DNA of 64,000 bases from Sporosarcina limicola (GCF_014873855.1 NZ_JADBEL010000011.1:56206-120205); one strand, 5' to 3'. Shown: positions 42,647-51,211, counted from the first letter of the stretch. Made by a program: numbers and translations. Notes: generated from the letters alone by a model not told the origin.

Positions 42647-43474
42647 ATGAGCAAGGCGAAAATTAAAGTGTTAGGTGTCCATGAATTAGTTACAGTAGAT
42701 GTGAATACAGAAACGAATACAGTCGTGCTAGAGGGTAGTGAGTTGAGCGCCAATAAAATTCAGTTAGATAGTCCGATTACAGGAACGGTTTTCGGCACGT
42801 TGTTGAACTATCGGGGGGCACTCGAAGGTTTAGGTGAGACTGTGAATGAAAAGCCGTATAGTGCACCGCCAATTGCTCCTATTCTTTATATTAAACCAGC
42901 GAATACATTCAACCGTAATGGTGGCGCGATTCCAATGCCAGAAGGGTTGGTAGCGTTAGAAATTGGGGCAGCACTTGGAATTGTTATCGGCAAGCAAGCA
43001 TCACGTGTAAGTGAAGAAGCAGCACTAGACTATGTTGCGGGATATACGGTTGTTAACGATGTAAGCGTGCCGCATGAAAGCGTATACCGCCCAGCTGTTC
43101 AACATAAATCGCGTGATGGATTTTGCCCAGTAGGACCGTGGATTGTTGATCGTGATGCGGTAGCAAATCCCGACAATTTAGCTGTTCGTGTTTTCATTAA
43201 TGATGAACTGCGCCAAGAAAACACGACGTCAAATCTAATTCGTCCGGTCTCTCAGTTGCTTGCAAATGTAACCGATTATATGACATTGAGTGCAGGAGAT
43301 GTATTGCTAGTTGGCATACCAGAAGAAGCGCCACATGCAAAAACTGGCGATAATGTTCGGGTTGAAATAGAAGGTATTGGTAGTTTGGAAAATAGCATTG
43401 TCGATGAGAAAGAACGCGAATGGGGGAAACAAAATGAAAACAGCACGGGTAGCTTATGGCGGTTCTATTCATGA
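42647..43474 (+). CDS. hpaG1: HPA pathway isomerase/decarboxylase subunit, FAH family (HpaG N-terminal type)
   Basis: A 275-residue fumarylacetoacetate-hydrolase-fold protein. The ordering of PPIAPILYIKPANTFNRNG, the metal-ligand ALEIGAALGIVIG and GYTVVNDVSVPHES is that of HpaG1, the N-terminal half of E. coli HpaG. With hpaG2 it should decarboxylate 5-oxo-pent-3-ene-1,2,5-tricarboxylate and isomerise the product in homoprotocatechuate meta cleavage. ATG 42647 follows GGAGGAGTGAAACGT. Its 3' end overlaps hpaG2 by 41 bases, so the two are coupled. In E. coli they are one fused protein; here they are separate. Confidence 0.88.
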   Translation: MSKAKIKVLGVHELVTVDVNTETNTVVLEGSELSANKIQLDSPITGTVFGTLLNYRGALEGLGETVNEKPYSAPPIAPILYIKPANTFNRNGGAIPMPEGLVALEIGAALGIVIGKQASRVSEEAALDYVAGYTVVNDVSVPHESVYRPAVQHKSRDGFCPVGPWIVDRDAVANPDNLAVRVFINDELRQENTTSNLIRPVSQLLANVTDYMTLSAGDVLLVGIPEEAPHAKTGDNVRVEIEGIGSLENSIVDEKEREWGKQNENSTGSLWRFYS

Positions 43475-44189
43475 AGCAATTGAATGGGAAGGCGGCCTCA
43501 AATTAGATGATGGTCGAATAGTTGGGGAGAAGGAAGTTACTTGGCTTACACCGGTAGAACCACGAACAGTGTTTGCTTTAGGGCTTAACTATGCAGATCA
43601 TGCGGCAGAACTTGCATTTGACGCACCAACAGAGCCACTTGTCTTTTTAAAAGGGCCAAATACTTTTATTGGGCACCAAGCGTATACGCTTCGTCCAGCA
43701 GAGGTCACGTATATGCATTATGAGTGTGAATTAGCAGTCATTATCGGTGAAACAGCTCGAAATGTTAAAAGAGAAGACGCTTACAAACATATTAAAGGGT
43801 ATAGTGTTGCAAATGATTATGCGATTAGAGATTATCTGGAAAATTATTACCGTCCAAACTTACGCGTGAAAAATCGTGACACCTGTACACCGATGGGGCC
43901 ATGGATGGTCGATGCGAAAGATGTTGCTGATCCAATGAATTTAAAATTGACGACGCACGTCAATAGTAAACTCGTGCAAGAAGGAACGACAGCGGATATG
44001 ATTTTCGATATTCCGGCACTTATTGAGTATTTAAGTAGCTTTATGACATTAAGTGAGAATGACATTATTCTTACAGGTACACCTAAAGGATCTGTTGATA
44101 CAGCCGTTGGAGATGTCGTTGTCACGGAAGTGGAAGGAATCGGTCGTTTAGTGAACACAATTGTTGGAGATGAGTTCTTTTTAAATTGA
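43434..44189 (+). CDS. hpaG2: HPA pathway isomerase/decarboxylase subunit, FAH family (HpaG C-terminal type)
   Basis: A 251-residue FAH-fold enzyme. The metal ligands are in YECELAVIIGETA and the lid residues in GYSVANDYAIRDYLENYYRPNLRVKNRDTCTP; the C-terminal EVEGIGRLVNTIV is typical. It is the decarboxylase-type half of HpaG. A hydratase role (HpaH) is not excluded because HpaH has a related fold and no hpaH gene is present. ATG 43434 follows GGGGGAAAC inside the end of hpaG1; the extension upstream to 43377 is not supported. Confidence 0.88.
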   Translation: MKTARVAYGGSIHEAIEWEGGLKLDDGRIVGEKEVTWLTPVEPRTVFALGLNYADHAAELAFDAPTEPLVFLKGPNTFIGHQAYTLRPAEVTYMHYECELAVIIGETARNVKREDAYKHIKGYSVANDYAIRDYLENYYRPNLRVKNRDTCTPMGPWMVDAKDVADPMNLKLTTHVNSKLVQEGTTADMIFDIPALIEYLSSFMTLSENDIILTGTPKGSVDTAVGDVVVTEVEGIGRLVNTIVGDEFFLN

Positions 44190-44215
44190 TAAAAAGTGAG
44201 AGGCGGATGATTTAA

Positions 44216-44602
44216 TTGCCACATTTTATTGTAGAATATACGGATAATATTAAAGACGAGGCAAATATCGCGAATTTATTTGAAAAGATTCATGAAGTTT
44301 TGATAGCTCGAGACACTATTTTTCCGATAGGTGGTCTTCGTTCAAGAGCGATTGAACTTAAGGATTATCGAGTAGCGGATGGCGCTGAAGATGATGCATT
44401 TGTCCATGCAGTGTTAAAAATTGCTGCTGGACGCTCAGAAGAAATAAAGAAAGAAGCTGGTGATGCGCTATTTGAAGTGATTAAAGAACATTTTGAAACA
44501 GTAATGTCGAAGCGCTATTTAGCACTATCAATGGAACTTATAGAATTCAGTGAAGCAGGTACTTATAAACAAAATAATATTCATTCCCGATTCAAAATAT
44601 AA
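44216..44602 (+). CDS. hpaF: 5-carboxymethyl-2-hydroxymuconate delta-isomerase
   Basis: A 128-residue tautomerase-superfamily enzyme (CHMI) moving a double bond in 5-carboxymethyl-2-hydroxymuconate. The second codon is proline (MPHFIVEYTDN), giving the N-terminal catalytic Pro1 after Met removal; the GGLRSRAIELKDYRVADG centre contributes the arginines that bind the substrate. Length matches E. coli HpaF. TTG start 44216 with GAGGCGG about 7-8 bases upstream. Last gene of the first HPA operon. Confidence 0.92.
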   Translation: MPHFIVEYTDNIKDEANIANLFEKIHEVLIARDTIFPIGGLRSRAIELKDYRVADGAEDDAFVHAVLKIAAGRSEEIKKEAGDALFEVIKEHFETVMSKRYLALSMELIEFSEAGTYKQNNIHSRFKI

Positions 44603-44621
44603 TGAATTGTGAAAACACTAC

Positions 44622-44650
44622 TTGAAATCATATATGATTTGTTATATGAT
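44622..44650 (+). promoter_or_regulatory. promoter and operator of hpaB operon
   Basis: TTGAAA (44622-44627), 17-bp spacer, TATGAT (44645-44650). Operator CATATATGAT TTGTTATATG at 44629-44648 keeps both half-sites of the palindrome while its centre differs. Confidence 0.75.
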
Positions 44651-44753
44651 AAAAAAGGAAGGTTAGAAAAATTCAAAAAGTTTACACAGTCATAATGGTT
44701 CTGGGAAATTGCTGCGGTTAATTGAACCTTTAAAAAGATGACTGTGCATGAGT

Positions 44754-44767
44754 TGGTAGCGTTTACA
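44754..44767 (-). promoter_or_regulatory. cre site in hpaB leader
   Basis: On the minus strand TGTAAACGCTACCA, a near-consensus cre, about 105 bases after the -10 and 31 bases before the hpaB start; a roadblock position for CcpA. Confidence 0.6.
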
Positions 44768-44797
44768 AGTGGAGTTGAAAAATAAGGGGGAGAAGGA

Positions 44798-46282
44798 ATG
44801 GGCGCACGTACAGGGAAAGAATATATTGAAGGAATAAAAGAGCGTAAAACAGAAGTTTGGATTCATGGTGAGAAAGTAGAAGACGTTACAACACACCCAG
44901 CATTTAAAAATGTTGTTGAAAGTGTCGCAGGCCTTTATGATTTGCAACATGAAAAGCCGGAAAAGATGCTCTATACCTCACCGACGTCAGGAAAAAAAGT
45001 GGGTCTTTCTTTTATTGCTCCTAAAACGAAAGAAGATCTGTTTAAAAGACGTGAAATGCATTCTGAATGGGCAGGTTTTTCCGGTGGAATGATGGGGCGA
45101 TCGCCAGACTATTTGAACACAAGTATTATGGCATTTGGTACTGCGAGTAAGTTCTTTGCACAAGAAGACGGGGGGAGCGCACAGTTTGCTAAAAATGCTG
45201 AAAATTATTATGAATATGCACGTGAGAATGATATTAGCCTAACGCATACATTAATTCATCCACAGGTGAATCGATCGATGCTTACACAAGCGGAGCAAAA
45301 AGATCCATTCCTATCCGCACGCATTACGAAAAAGACTCCCGATGGAATTATTGTGAATGGTTGTCGTCTTTTAGCAACGTTGGGCGGGATTACTGATGAA
45401 CTTGTCGTATTCCCTTCTACTATAAATAGAACTCCGGGAACTACAGATGATCCATATGCTTTTGCATTTGCTATTCCAAATAATACACCAGGTTTAAAAT
45501 TCCTATCTCGTGAATCATTCGATTACGGTAAAAGTAAATGGGATCACCCACTTGGCGCTAGGTTTGATGAAAGTGATGCGATCATTTCGTTTGAAGATGT
45601 ATTTGTACCATGGGAAAGAGTTTTCGTAAGCGAAAGCACAGATATTTGTAACCGGACGTATGCTGAAACAAATGCGGTGATACATATGACGCATCAAGTC
45701 ATTGCTAAAAATACCGTGAAAACTGAATTTATTTTAGGTGTTGTAATTAGTATGATGGAGTCAATTGGTATTGATAAATTCATGCATGTTAAAGAAAAGG
45801 CAAGTGAAATTATGGTCATTTTAGAAGTGATGCGATCCCATTTATACAGATCGGAACACAATGCGAAAATTGATCAATATGGGAATATGACACCAGATTT
45901 TGAACCATTGAATGCAGCTCGAAACTGGTTTCCAAAAGTGTATCAGCGTATGACTGAAATCATTAAAATTCTCGGTGCTTCAGGTTTGATGGCACTGCCA
46001 ACTGAAGCAGACTTTAGTAATGCGGATGTGGGCCCGTTAGTTCATCGCTATACGCAAGGTGCGAATATTAACGGAGAAGAAAAAGTACAACTATTCCGTT
46101 TAGCTTGGGATATTTCAATTAGTGCATTCGGTAACCGTCAAGCACTTTATGAGTATTACTTCTTTGGGGACCCAGTTAGGATGTCTAATTCCTATTATGA
46201 TGGGTTTGATAAACAGCCCTATAAAGACAGGGTGACTGAGTTTTTAAATAGAACGAAAAAAGAGGCTGGAATTTTATTGTAA
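44798..46282 (+). CDS. hpaB: 4-hydroxyphenylacetate 3-monooxygenase, oxygenase component
   Basis: A 494-residue flavin-dependent monooxygenase of the HpaB/acyl-CoA dehydrogenase-fold group. It hydroxylates 4-hydroxyphenylacetate to 3,4-dihydroxyphenylacetate with reduced FAD from HpaC and O2. Family marks are GRSPDYLNTSIMAF, THTLIHPQVNR, the Arg/Tyr region with LSARITKKTPDGIIVNG and GGAKLLATGG-like CRLLATLGGITDELVVF. The substrate must be the free acid. ATG 44798 follows GGGGAGAAGG. First gene of hpaB-hpaC-aldolase-hpaE-hpaD. Confidence 0.93.
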   Translation: MGARTGKEYIEGIKERKTEVWIHGEKVEDVTTHPAFKNVVESVAGLYDLQHEKPEKMLYTSPTSGKKVGLSFIAPKTKEDLFKRREMHSEWAGFSGGMMGRSPDYLNTSIMAFGTASKFFAQEDGGSAQFAKNAENYYEYARENDISLTHTLIHPQVNRSMLTQAEQKDPFLSARITKKTPDGIIVNGCRLLATLGGITDELVVFPSTINRTPGTTDDPYAFAFAIPNNTPGLKFLSRESFDYGKSKWDHPLGARFDESDAIISFEDVFVPWERVFVSESTDICNRTYAETNAVIHMTHQVIAKNTVKTEFILGVVISMMESIGIDKFMHVKEKASEIMVILEVMRSHLYRSEHNAKIDQYGNMTPDFEPLNAARNWFPKVYQRMTEIIKILGASGLMALPTEADFSNADVGPLVHRYTQGANINGEEKVQLFRLAWDISISAFGNRQALYEYYFFGDPVRMSNSYYDGFDKQPYKDRVTEFLNRTKKEAGILL

Positions 46283-46315
46283 AAAGCAAATAAAAGTATG
46301 GAAGGAGCATATAGG

Positions 46316-46807
46316 ATGCAGATAGTAGGGCAAGAGGTTGATGATAGATTATTCCGAAATGCAATGGGAAGTTTTACGACTGGAGTAACAGTAATTACAA
46401 CAGAAATTGCTGAAGAAGTGCATGGCATGACAGCGAATGCTTTTATGTCGATTTCTTTAAACCCGAGGCTCGTCGCAATTAGTGTTGGGGAAAATGCAAG
46501 AATGTTTCAATATATTAAAGATGCTAAAAAGTTTGCGGTAAATATTTTATCGAGTGACCAGCAAAAAGAGTCCATGCAATTTGCAGGTCAGCTTAAAGAA
46601 GAACATGAAATTGCATTCTCTACTTATAAGGGATTGCCAATTATTGAAGATGCTTTAGCTGTTGTTACATGTGAACTCCATAGCGAATATGTAGCGGGTG
46701 ACCATACGATTTTCATCGGACATGTAACGGGAGTCAAGCTCAGTCAAAAAGACCCTCTGTTGTTTAGTCAAGGAAAGTATCGTGAACTAAAAGAACTTCA
46801 AGAATAA
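46316..46807 (+). CDS. hpaC: flavin reductase, HpaC component
   Basis: A 163-residue flavin reductase of the FMN-binding split-barrel family, supplying reduced flavin to HpaB. The FTTGVTVITT and MTANAFMSISLNPRLVAISV stretches and the C-terminal GHVTGVKL are typical of HpaC/ActVB-type reductases. ATG 46316 follows GAAGGAG by 8 bases; ATG 46298 lies before that site. 33 bases after hpaB, so the two-component monooxygenase is one translational block. Confidence 0.9.
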   Translation: MQIVGQEVDDRLFRNAMGSFTTGVTVITTEIAEEVHGMTANAFMSISLNPRLVAISVGENARMFQYIKDAKKFAVNILSSDQQKESMQFAGQLKEEHEIAFSTYKGLPIIEDALAVVTCELHSEYVAGDHTIFIGHVTGVKLSQKDPLLFSQGKYRELKELQE

Positions 46808-46823
46808 GAGGGAGTGAATTAGA

Positions 46824-47747
46824 TTGGCATACACAGAGGCTAAGAAGAGATTAAGAGGTTCGATTTGTCCTGTCATTACACCTTTTACTGAAGAGTGTAC
46901 GATTGACGAAAAAACATTAAAAGAATTAATCAATTGGCAAATTGAAAGCGGAAGTCATGGAATTTCAGTGACAGGGACGAGTGGAGAACCAAGCTCATTA
47001 ACAATGGCTGAAAGAAAAAGAGTGATGGATCTTGCAAAAGAGGCGATTGATGGGCGTGTGTTTTTTGCACCGGGAACAGGGTCTACGAACCACGATGAAA
47101 CAATGGAACTAACGAAATATGCAGAAGAAATGGGTGCAGACGCTGCGATGGTTATTGTGCCTTACTACAATAAGCCGAACCAGGAAGCACTTTACCAGCA
47201 CTTTAAAACTGTAGCAGATTCAGTTAAAACACCAATTATTATTTATAATATCCCAGGTCGTTCAGCTGTCAATATGGAAGTTAGCACGATGAAACGCTTA
47301 GCCCAAGATTGCCCAAATATTATCGGTGTAAAAGAAGCAAATAAAGACTTTGAACACGTAAACCGTGTACTTCTAAACTGTGGGAGAGACTTCCTATTGT
47401 TTTCAGGAATCGAACTACTTTGCTACCCAATGCTTGCAATAGGTGGAGCTGGATTTATAAGTGCGACAGCAAACGTTGAACCGAAAAAAGTAGCGGAAAT
47501 TTACAATGCATGGGAAGCTGGGGACGTTGCAAAAGCACAAAATCTTCACTTCGAATTAATGCCGTTAAATGATGTGCTCTTTAAAGATACAAATCCAGCA
47601 CCCGTTAAAGTAGCACTCGGTATGATGGGTAAAGCTACACCGAAACTTCGCATGCCTTTGGGATTACCTTCTGCAGAAATACAAGAAGAAGTTCGCGAAA
47701 CACTTATGAACCTCAATATTCTATCTAAGGAAGAAGCTACAAAATAA
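46824..47747 (+). CDS. DapA/NAL-superfamily aldolase, probable HPA-pathway lyase
   Basis: A 307-residue class I aldolase. The GTSGEPSSLTMAER loop, YNIPGRSAVN (Tyr) and the Schiff-base lysine in GVKEANKD are those of the dihydrodipicolinate synthase/N-acetylneuraminate lyase group. Its place between hpaC and hpaE suggests that it cleaves 2,4-dihydroxyhept-2-ene-1,7-dioate into pyruvate and succinic semialdehyde, the step done by the unrelated class II HpaI in E. coli. Lysine synthesis is the alternative but context is against it. TTG 46824 follows GAGGGAG. Confidence 0.8.
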   Translation: MAYTEAKKRLRGSICPVITPFTEECTIDEKTLKELINWQIESGSHGISVTGTSGEPSSLTMAERKRVMDLAKEAIDGRVFFAPGTGSTNHDETMELTKYAEEMGADAAMVIVPYYNKPNQEALYQHFKTVADSVKTPIIIYNIPGRSAVNMEVSTMKRLAQDCPNIIGVKEANKDFEHVNRVLLNCGRDFLLFSGIELLCYPMLAIGGAGFISATANVEPKKVAEIYNAWEAGDVAKAQNLHFELMPLNDVLFKDTNPAPVKVALGMMGKATPKLRMPLGLPSAEIQEEVRETLMNLNILSKEEATK

Positions 47748-47826
47748 GAATTTAATCTATGGAATTAAAAGAAGCAAATATCTTAATGATCATAACAAAA
47801 TTATAATGAGGATATAGGTGATAAGT

Positions 47827-49335
47827 ATGGCATCTTTCCATGAGAAAGCTTCTTTAAACCACGAAACACAAAAGGATATTTCACTCTATATAAATGGTGA
47901 ATTCACTTCTGCTGTAAACGGTACGACGATTAAAAACATTAACCCGTTTACAAATGAACAAATTAACGAAGTAGCAGAGGGTCGCACTGAAGATATTAAT
48001 AAAGCTGTAGCGGCTGCGCGAGAAGCTTTTGATAACGGACCTTGGAGAACGATGAAACTTACGAAAAGAATGGCATACATTTATCGGATTGCTGATTTGA
48101 TTGATGAGGAGATTGAAAAGATAGCTTATTTCGAATCACTTGATACGGGTCTTCCGATTAGTCAAACAAGAGCGATGGTAAGTCGTGCTTCAGAAAACTT
48201 TAGATTTTATGCACGTATGGTCGAAAGTCGTCTTGTTGGCGATGCCTATCAAGTAGATGAGGAATTTATTAATTATACAATTCATGCGCCTGTTGGAGTT
48301 GCGGGTTTAATCACACCGTGGAATGCTCCGTTCATGTTAGAAACGTGGAAAGTAGCGCCTGCATTAGCGACTGGTAATACAGTTGTTTTAAAACCGGCTG
48401 AGCTTTCGCCGTTATCAGCTAACCTATTGGCCGAGATTATTCATAAGGCTGAGCTTCCGAAGGGTGTTTTCAACGTCGTTCATGGCTTCGGTGAGATAGC
48501 AGGAGATGCACTTGTAAAGCATCCTGACGTCCAACTTATTTCATTCACAGGGGAAACAACTACGGGTTCAACGATTATAAAAAATAGTGCCGATACATTG
48601 AAAAGCTGTTCGATGGAGCTTGGTGGAAAATCACCAATTATTGTATTCGAAGATGCTGATTTCAATCGCGCATTAGATGCTTGTGTGTGGGGAATCTATT
48701 CATTTAACGGAGAAAGATGTACTGCGAACTCACGCTTGTTTTTACAGGAAGGTATCAAAGCTGAGTTTGTTGATGCTTTGAAGAAGCGTGTTATGAATAT
48801 TAAACTTGGAAACCCACTTGACGCAGAAACAGAGGTAGGCCCACTTATAGATAAAGGGCATTATAATAAGGTTAAAAGCTACTTGAATATTGCAAAAGAA
48901 GAAGGGGCAGAAGTAATAACAGGAGAAATCCCAGCTGAAATGGCAAAAGGGAACTTTGTTGCACCGACGCTTCTACTAAATGCTGAAAATAGCATGCGCA
49001 TTGCACAAGAAGAAATTTTCGGCCCAGTTTTGACAGTCATGACGTTTAAAGATGAAGAAGAAGCTATTAAGTTGGCAAATGATGTTGACTACGGGCTTGC
49101 CGGCTATGTATGGACGAACGACATCAAACGTGGTCATCGTGTAGCACATAAAGTTGAGGCAGGCATGTTATGGGTGAATGCTCAGAACGTTCGTGACTTA
49201 AGAACACCTTTCGGAGGATCTAAATCTTCTGGAATCGGTCGTGAAGGTGGACATTACGGCTTCGACTTTTACACTGAGCAGAAAATTATTCATGTTTCAA
49301 TTGCAGAGCATCGTATCCAACAGTTTGGAAAATAA
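47827..49335 (+). CDS. hpaE: 5-carboxymethyl-2-hydroxymuconic semialdehyde dehydrogenase
   Basis: A 502-residue NAD-dependent aldehyde dehydrogenase. Motifs: TPWNAPFMLETWKVAPALATGNTVVLKP (cofactor), MELGGKSPIIVFEDAD (general base Glu) and FNGERCTANSR (catalytic Cys). The match to HpaE is supported by its neighbours and by the YTEQKIIHVSI-type ending; other benzaldehyde-type dehydrogenases look similar. It oxidises the ring-cleavage product of HpaD. ATG 47827 follows AGGTGAT. Its stop shares bases with the hpaD start. Confidence 0.88.
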   Translation: MASFHEKASLNHETQKDISLYINGEFTSAVNGTTIKNINPFTNEQINEVAEGRTEDINKAVAAAREAFDNGPWRTMKLTKRMAYIYRIADLIDEEIEKIAYFESLDTGLPISQTRAMVSRASENFRFYARMVESRLVGDAYQVDEEFINYTIHAPVGVAGLITPWNAPFMLETWKVAPALATGNTVVLKPAELSPLSANLLAEIIHKAELPKGVFNVVHGFGEIAGDALVKHPDVQLISFTGETTTGSTIIKNSADTLKSCSMELGGKSPIIVFEDADFNRALDACVWGIYSFNGERCTANSRLFLQEGIKAEFVDALKKRVMNIKLGNPLDAETEVGPLIDKGHYNKVKSYLNIAKEEGAEVITGEIPAEMAKGNFVAPTLLLNAENSMRIAQEEIFGPVLTVMTFKDEEEAIKLANDVDYGLAGYVWTNDIKRGHRVAHKVEAGMLWVNAQNVRDLRTPFGGSKSSGIGREGGHYGFDFYTEQKIIHVSIAEHRIQQFGK

Positions 49336-50342
49336 TGACGGAAAGCACGGTGGTAATAATGGATTTTTCAATCACTCGTATTGCAAGAACCGTTCTTCGT
49401 GTAACAGATTTACAGGCATCTCGTAAGTTCTATGTGGATGGATTAGGTTTGATTGAAACAGAAAGTGATGAAAACCACATATACTTGAGGGGTCTAGAAG
49501 AACATTCACATCATAGTTTACTATTGAAAAAAGGCGACAAGCCTGTCGTTGAAGTACTTAGCTACAAGGTAGATAAAGATGCTGATCTTGAGGAAATTGA
49601 AAAACTCTTCAAATCTAAAGGTTTGAAAACAAAATGGATGGCAAAAGGACAACAACATGCAATTGGAAGAACACTTCGGGCGCATGATATTTCGGGCATT
49701 CCATTAGAGTTTTTTGCTGAAATGCCCACGGTAGATCGGATGCTACAGCGATATGATCTTTATCGCGGGGCGAAGATTCAACGAATTGACCATGTGAATT
49801 GTGCTGTACCAGACGTTCAAAAAGCATATGATTTCTATGTGAATCAATTAGGGTTCCGTTGTTCAGAGTATACGGATACTGAAGAGGGAGAGCTATGGGC
49901 AGCGTGGCTCTATCGTAAACCGACCGTTCATGATCAAGCATTTATGAGTGGTCCGGGACCGAGACTTCATCATTTTGCATTCTCATTAACGGACAGACTT
50001 AGTTTACTTGATTGTTGTGACGTGTTAGCGAGTCTCGGCTATGCGGATTCGATTGAAAGAGGACCTGGTCGGCATGGATTGTCGAATGCCTTTTTCCTCT
50101 ATTTGAGAGATCCTGATGGACACCGTGTTGAACTTTACACAGGGGATTATTTAACAATCGATACAGATATTAAGCCAATTCGCTGGGATTTAAATAATCC
50201 GCTTCGCCAGACATTCTGGGGACACGTTGCACCAGATTGCTGGTTTAATGAAGCAAGTACGTTTGTTGATATTGAAACGGACGAAGAAATCGACTATAAA
50301 GAGCCATTGTTGGAACAAAGAAAACCATATATTATGACTTGA
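49335..50342 (+). CDS. hpaD: 3,4-dihydroxyphenylacetate (homoprotocatechuate) 2,3-dioxygenase
   Basis: A 335-residue extradiol dioxygenase with two vicinal-oxygen-chelate halves. The metal ligands are expected in RIDHVNCAVPD (His), RLHHFAFSL (His) and DPDGHRVELYTGDY (Glu); the RGPGRHGLSNAFFLYLRDP stretch is highly conserved in the Fe or Mn homoprotocatechuate enzymes of Brevibacterium and Arthrobacter. This is the Gram-positive type, unrelated to E. coli HpaD (LigB fold). ATG 49335 overlaps the hpaE stop; ATG 49359 after GGTGG is a possible later start. Last gene of the operon. Confidence 0.92.
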   Translation: MTESTVVIMDFSITRIARTVLRVTDLQASRKFYVDGLGLIETESDENHIYLRGLEEHSHHSLLLKKGDKPVVEVLSYKVDKDADLEEIEKLFKSKGLKTKWMAKGQQHAIGRTLRAHDISGIPLEFFAEMPTVDRMLQRYDLYRGAKIQRIDHVNCAVPDVQKAYDFYVNQLGFRCSEYTDTEEGELWAAWLYRKPTVHDQAFMSGPGPRLHHFAFSLTDRLSLLDCCDVLASLGYADSIERGPGRHGLSNAFFLYLRDPDGHRVELYTGDYLTIDTDIKPIRWDLNNPLRQTFWGHVAPDCWFNEASTFVDIETDEEIDYKEPLLEQRKPYIMT

Positions 50343-50359
50343 AAAATAGCATAAAATTA

Positions 50360-50395
50360 AGAAATAGGCGCTCACATTGTGAAGTGCTTATTTCT
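50360..50395 (+). terminator. terminator-like hairpin after hpaD
   Basis: AGAAATAGGCGCT and AGTGCTTATTTCT pair with G-U wobble around a short loop. Confidence 0.5.
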
Positions 50396-50525
50396 AATGT
50401 GGTCTATGTTGAAGATTACCGGAGAATATGAAGTATGGCTCGATGATGGCCATGTGTAAATCTGGTTATCAAAATAAAAGAAAGTCTAGTAGTAGTCAGA
50501 CTATGGAAATACTTCAGAGAAAGTC

Positions 50526-50554
50526 TTGATTTCATATATATAATAATATATGAT
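50526..50554 (+). promoter_or_regulatory. promoter and operator of thioesterase-pdh-oxoacid dehydrogenase operon
   Basis: TTGATT (50526-50531), 17-bp spacer, TATGAT (50549-50554). Operator CATATATATA ATAATATATG at 50533-50552, 18 of 20 positions like the TRAP operator. The long leader (about 235 bases) contains a cre site. Confidence 0.8.
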
Positions 50555-50678
50555 GGAATCTAAGTAACAGCACATATCTTACAGTTTTCATAAATAATTG
50601 TAAAATAGACTTTCGAGGTAATACGGTTTATTTAGAAGAGTCCTAGTCTTATGTGGAGAGGAGATATCACGCTATAAT

Positions 50679-50692
50679 TGTAAGCGCTTTCA
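50679..50692 (+). promoter_or_regulatory. cre site (CcpA)
   Basis: TGTAAGCGCTTTCA, a full match to TGWAANCGNTNWCA, between the promoter and the thioesterase gene: a roadblock-type catabolite repression site. Confidence 0.75.
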
Positions 50693-50797
50693 ATTGCGGT
50701 TTGCTGATTTATTGAATAGTACAAGAATGGTTTTTTACTAGAGATCTAAGGCATTTTTTTTAGTTACATAAACTATAGTTTAAGTAGGGGATAGATG

Positions 50798-51211
50798 ATG
50801 AAGCGGGGAATGGAAGTAGGTAGAGAAGAAATGATAGAGATTATTGTGACAGAGGATATGTTTGCTGCATTTGAAGGTGAAGTTGTACATCCTGTCTATT
50901 CAACAGTGGCAATGACGTACCACATGGAATGGGTTTCTCGAAAAATAATCCTTCCGTTTCTGGAGAGTCATGAAGAAGGAATGGGGGCATCCGTTCATTT
51001 GGAGCATTTAGCCCCGTCCCCACTGGGTTCCACAGTTACACTAACAGCCACTTTAGTCGAAATTCGAACCAATAGTGTCCTGACAAAAGTCACGGCAAAA
51101 AATCAGTTAGGGGTAATCGGAAAAGGTGACGTGAAGCAAGTAATATTGCCGAAGGAGAAGATCATTGAAAAGGTAGAAGAAGTTACATTCCTAATTAAAA
51201 ATAAATTATAA
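50798..51211 (+). CDS. hotdog-fold acyl-CoA thioesterase (FlK-like)
   Basis: A 137-residue hotdog-fold protein of the fluoroacetyl-CoA thioesterase type. The [11 protein letters not shown] helix carries the catalytic Glu, and [20 protein letters not shown] carries the His and the family P-x-G turn. It should hydrolyse an acyl-CoA to the free acid. As first gene of the operon that makes an arylacetyl-CoA, it probably releases (4-hydroxy)phenylacetate; this is inference. ATG 50798 lies 7 bases after AGGGG; ATG 50795 is an alternative. In B. subtilis bkd operons this place is held by ptb and buk instead. Confidence 0.75.
   Translation: MKRGMEVGREEMIEIIVTEDMFAAFEGEVVHPVYSTVAMTYHMEWVSRKIILPFLESHEEGMGASVHLEHLAPSPLGSTVTLTATLVEIRTNSVLTKVTAKNQLGVIGKGDVKQVILPKEKIIEKVEEVTFLIKNKL

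Noticed and set aside
46824..47747. dapA of lysine biosynthesis
   Set aside because: Sequence family alone would permit it, but its position between hpaC and hpaE makes a catabolic aldolase more likely.
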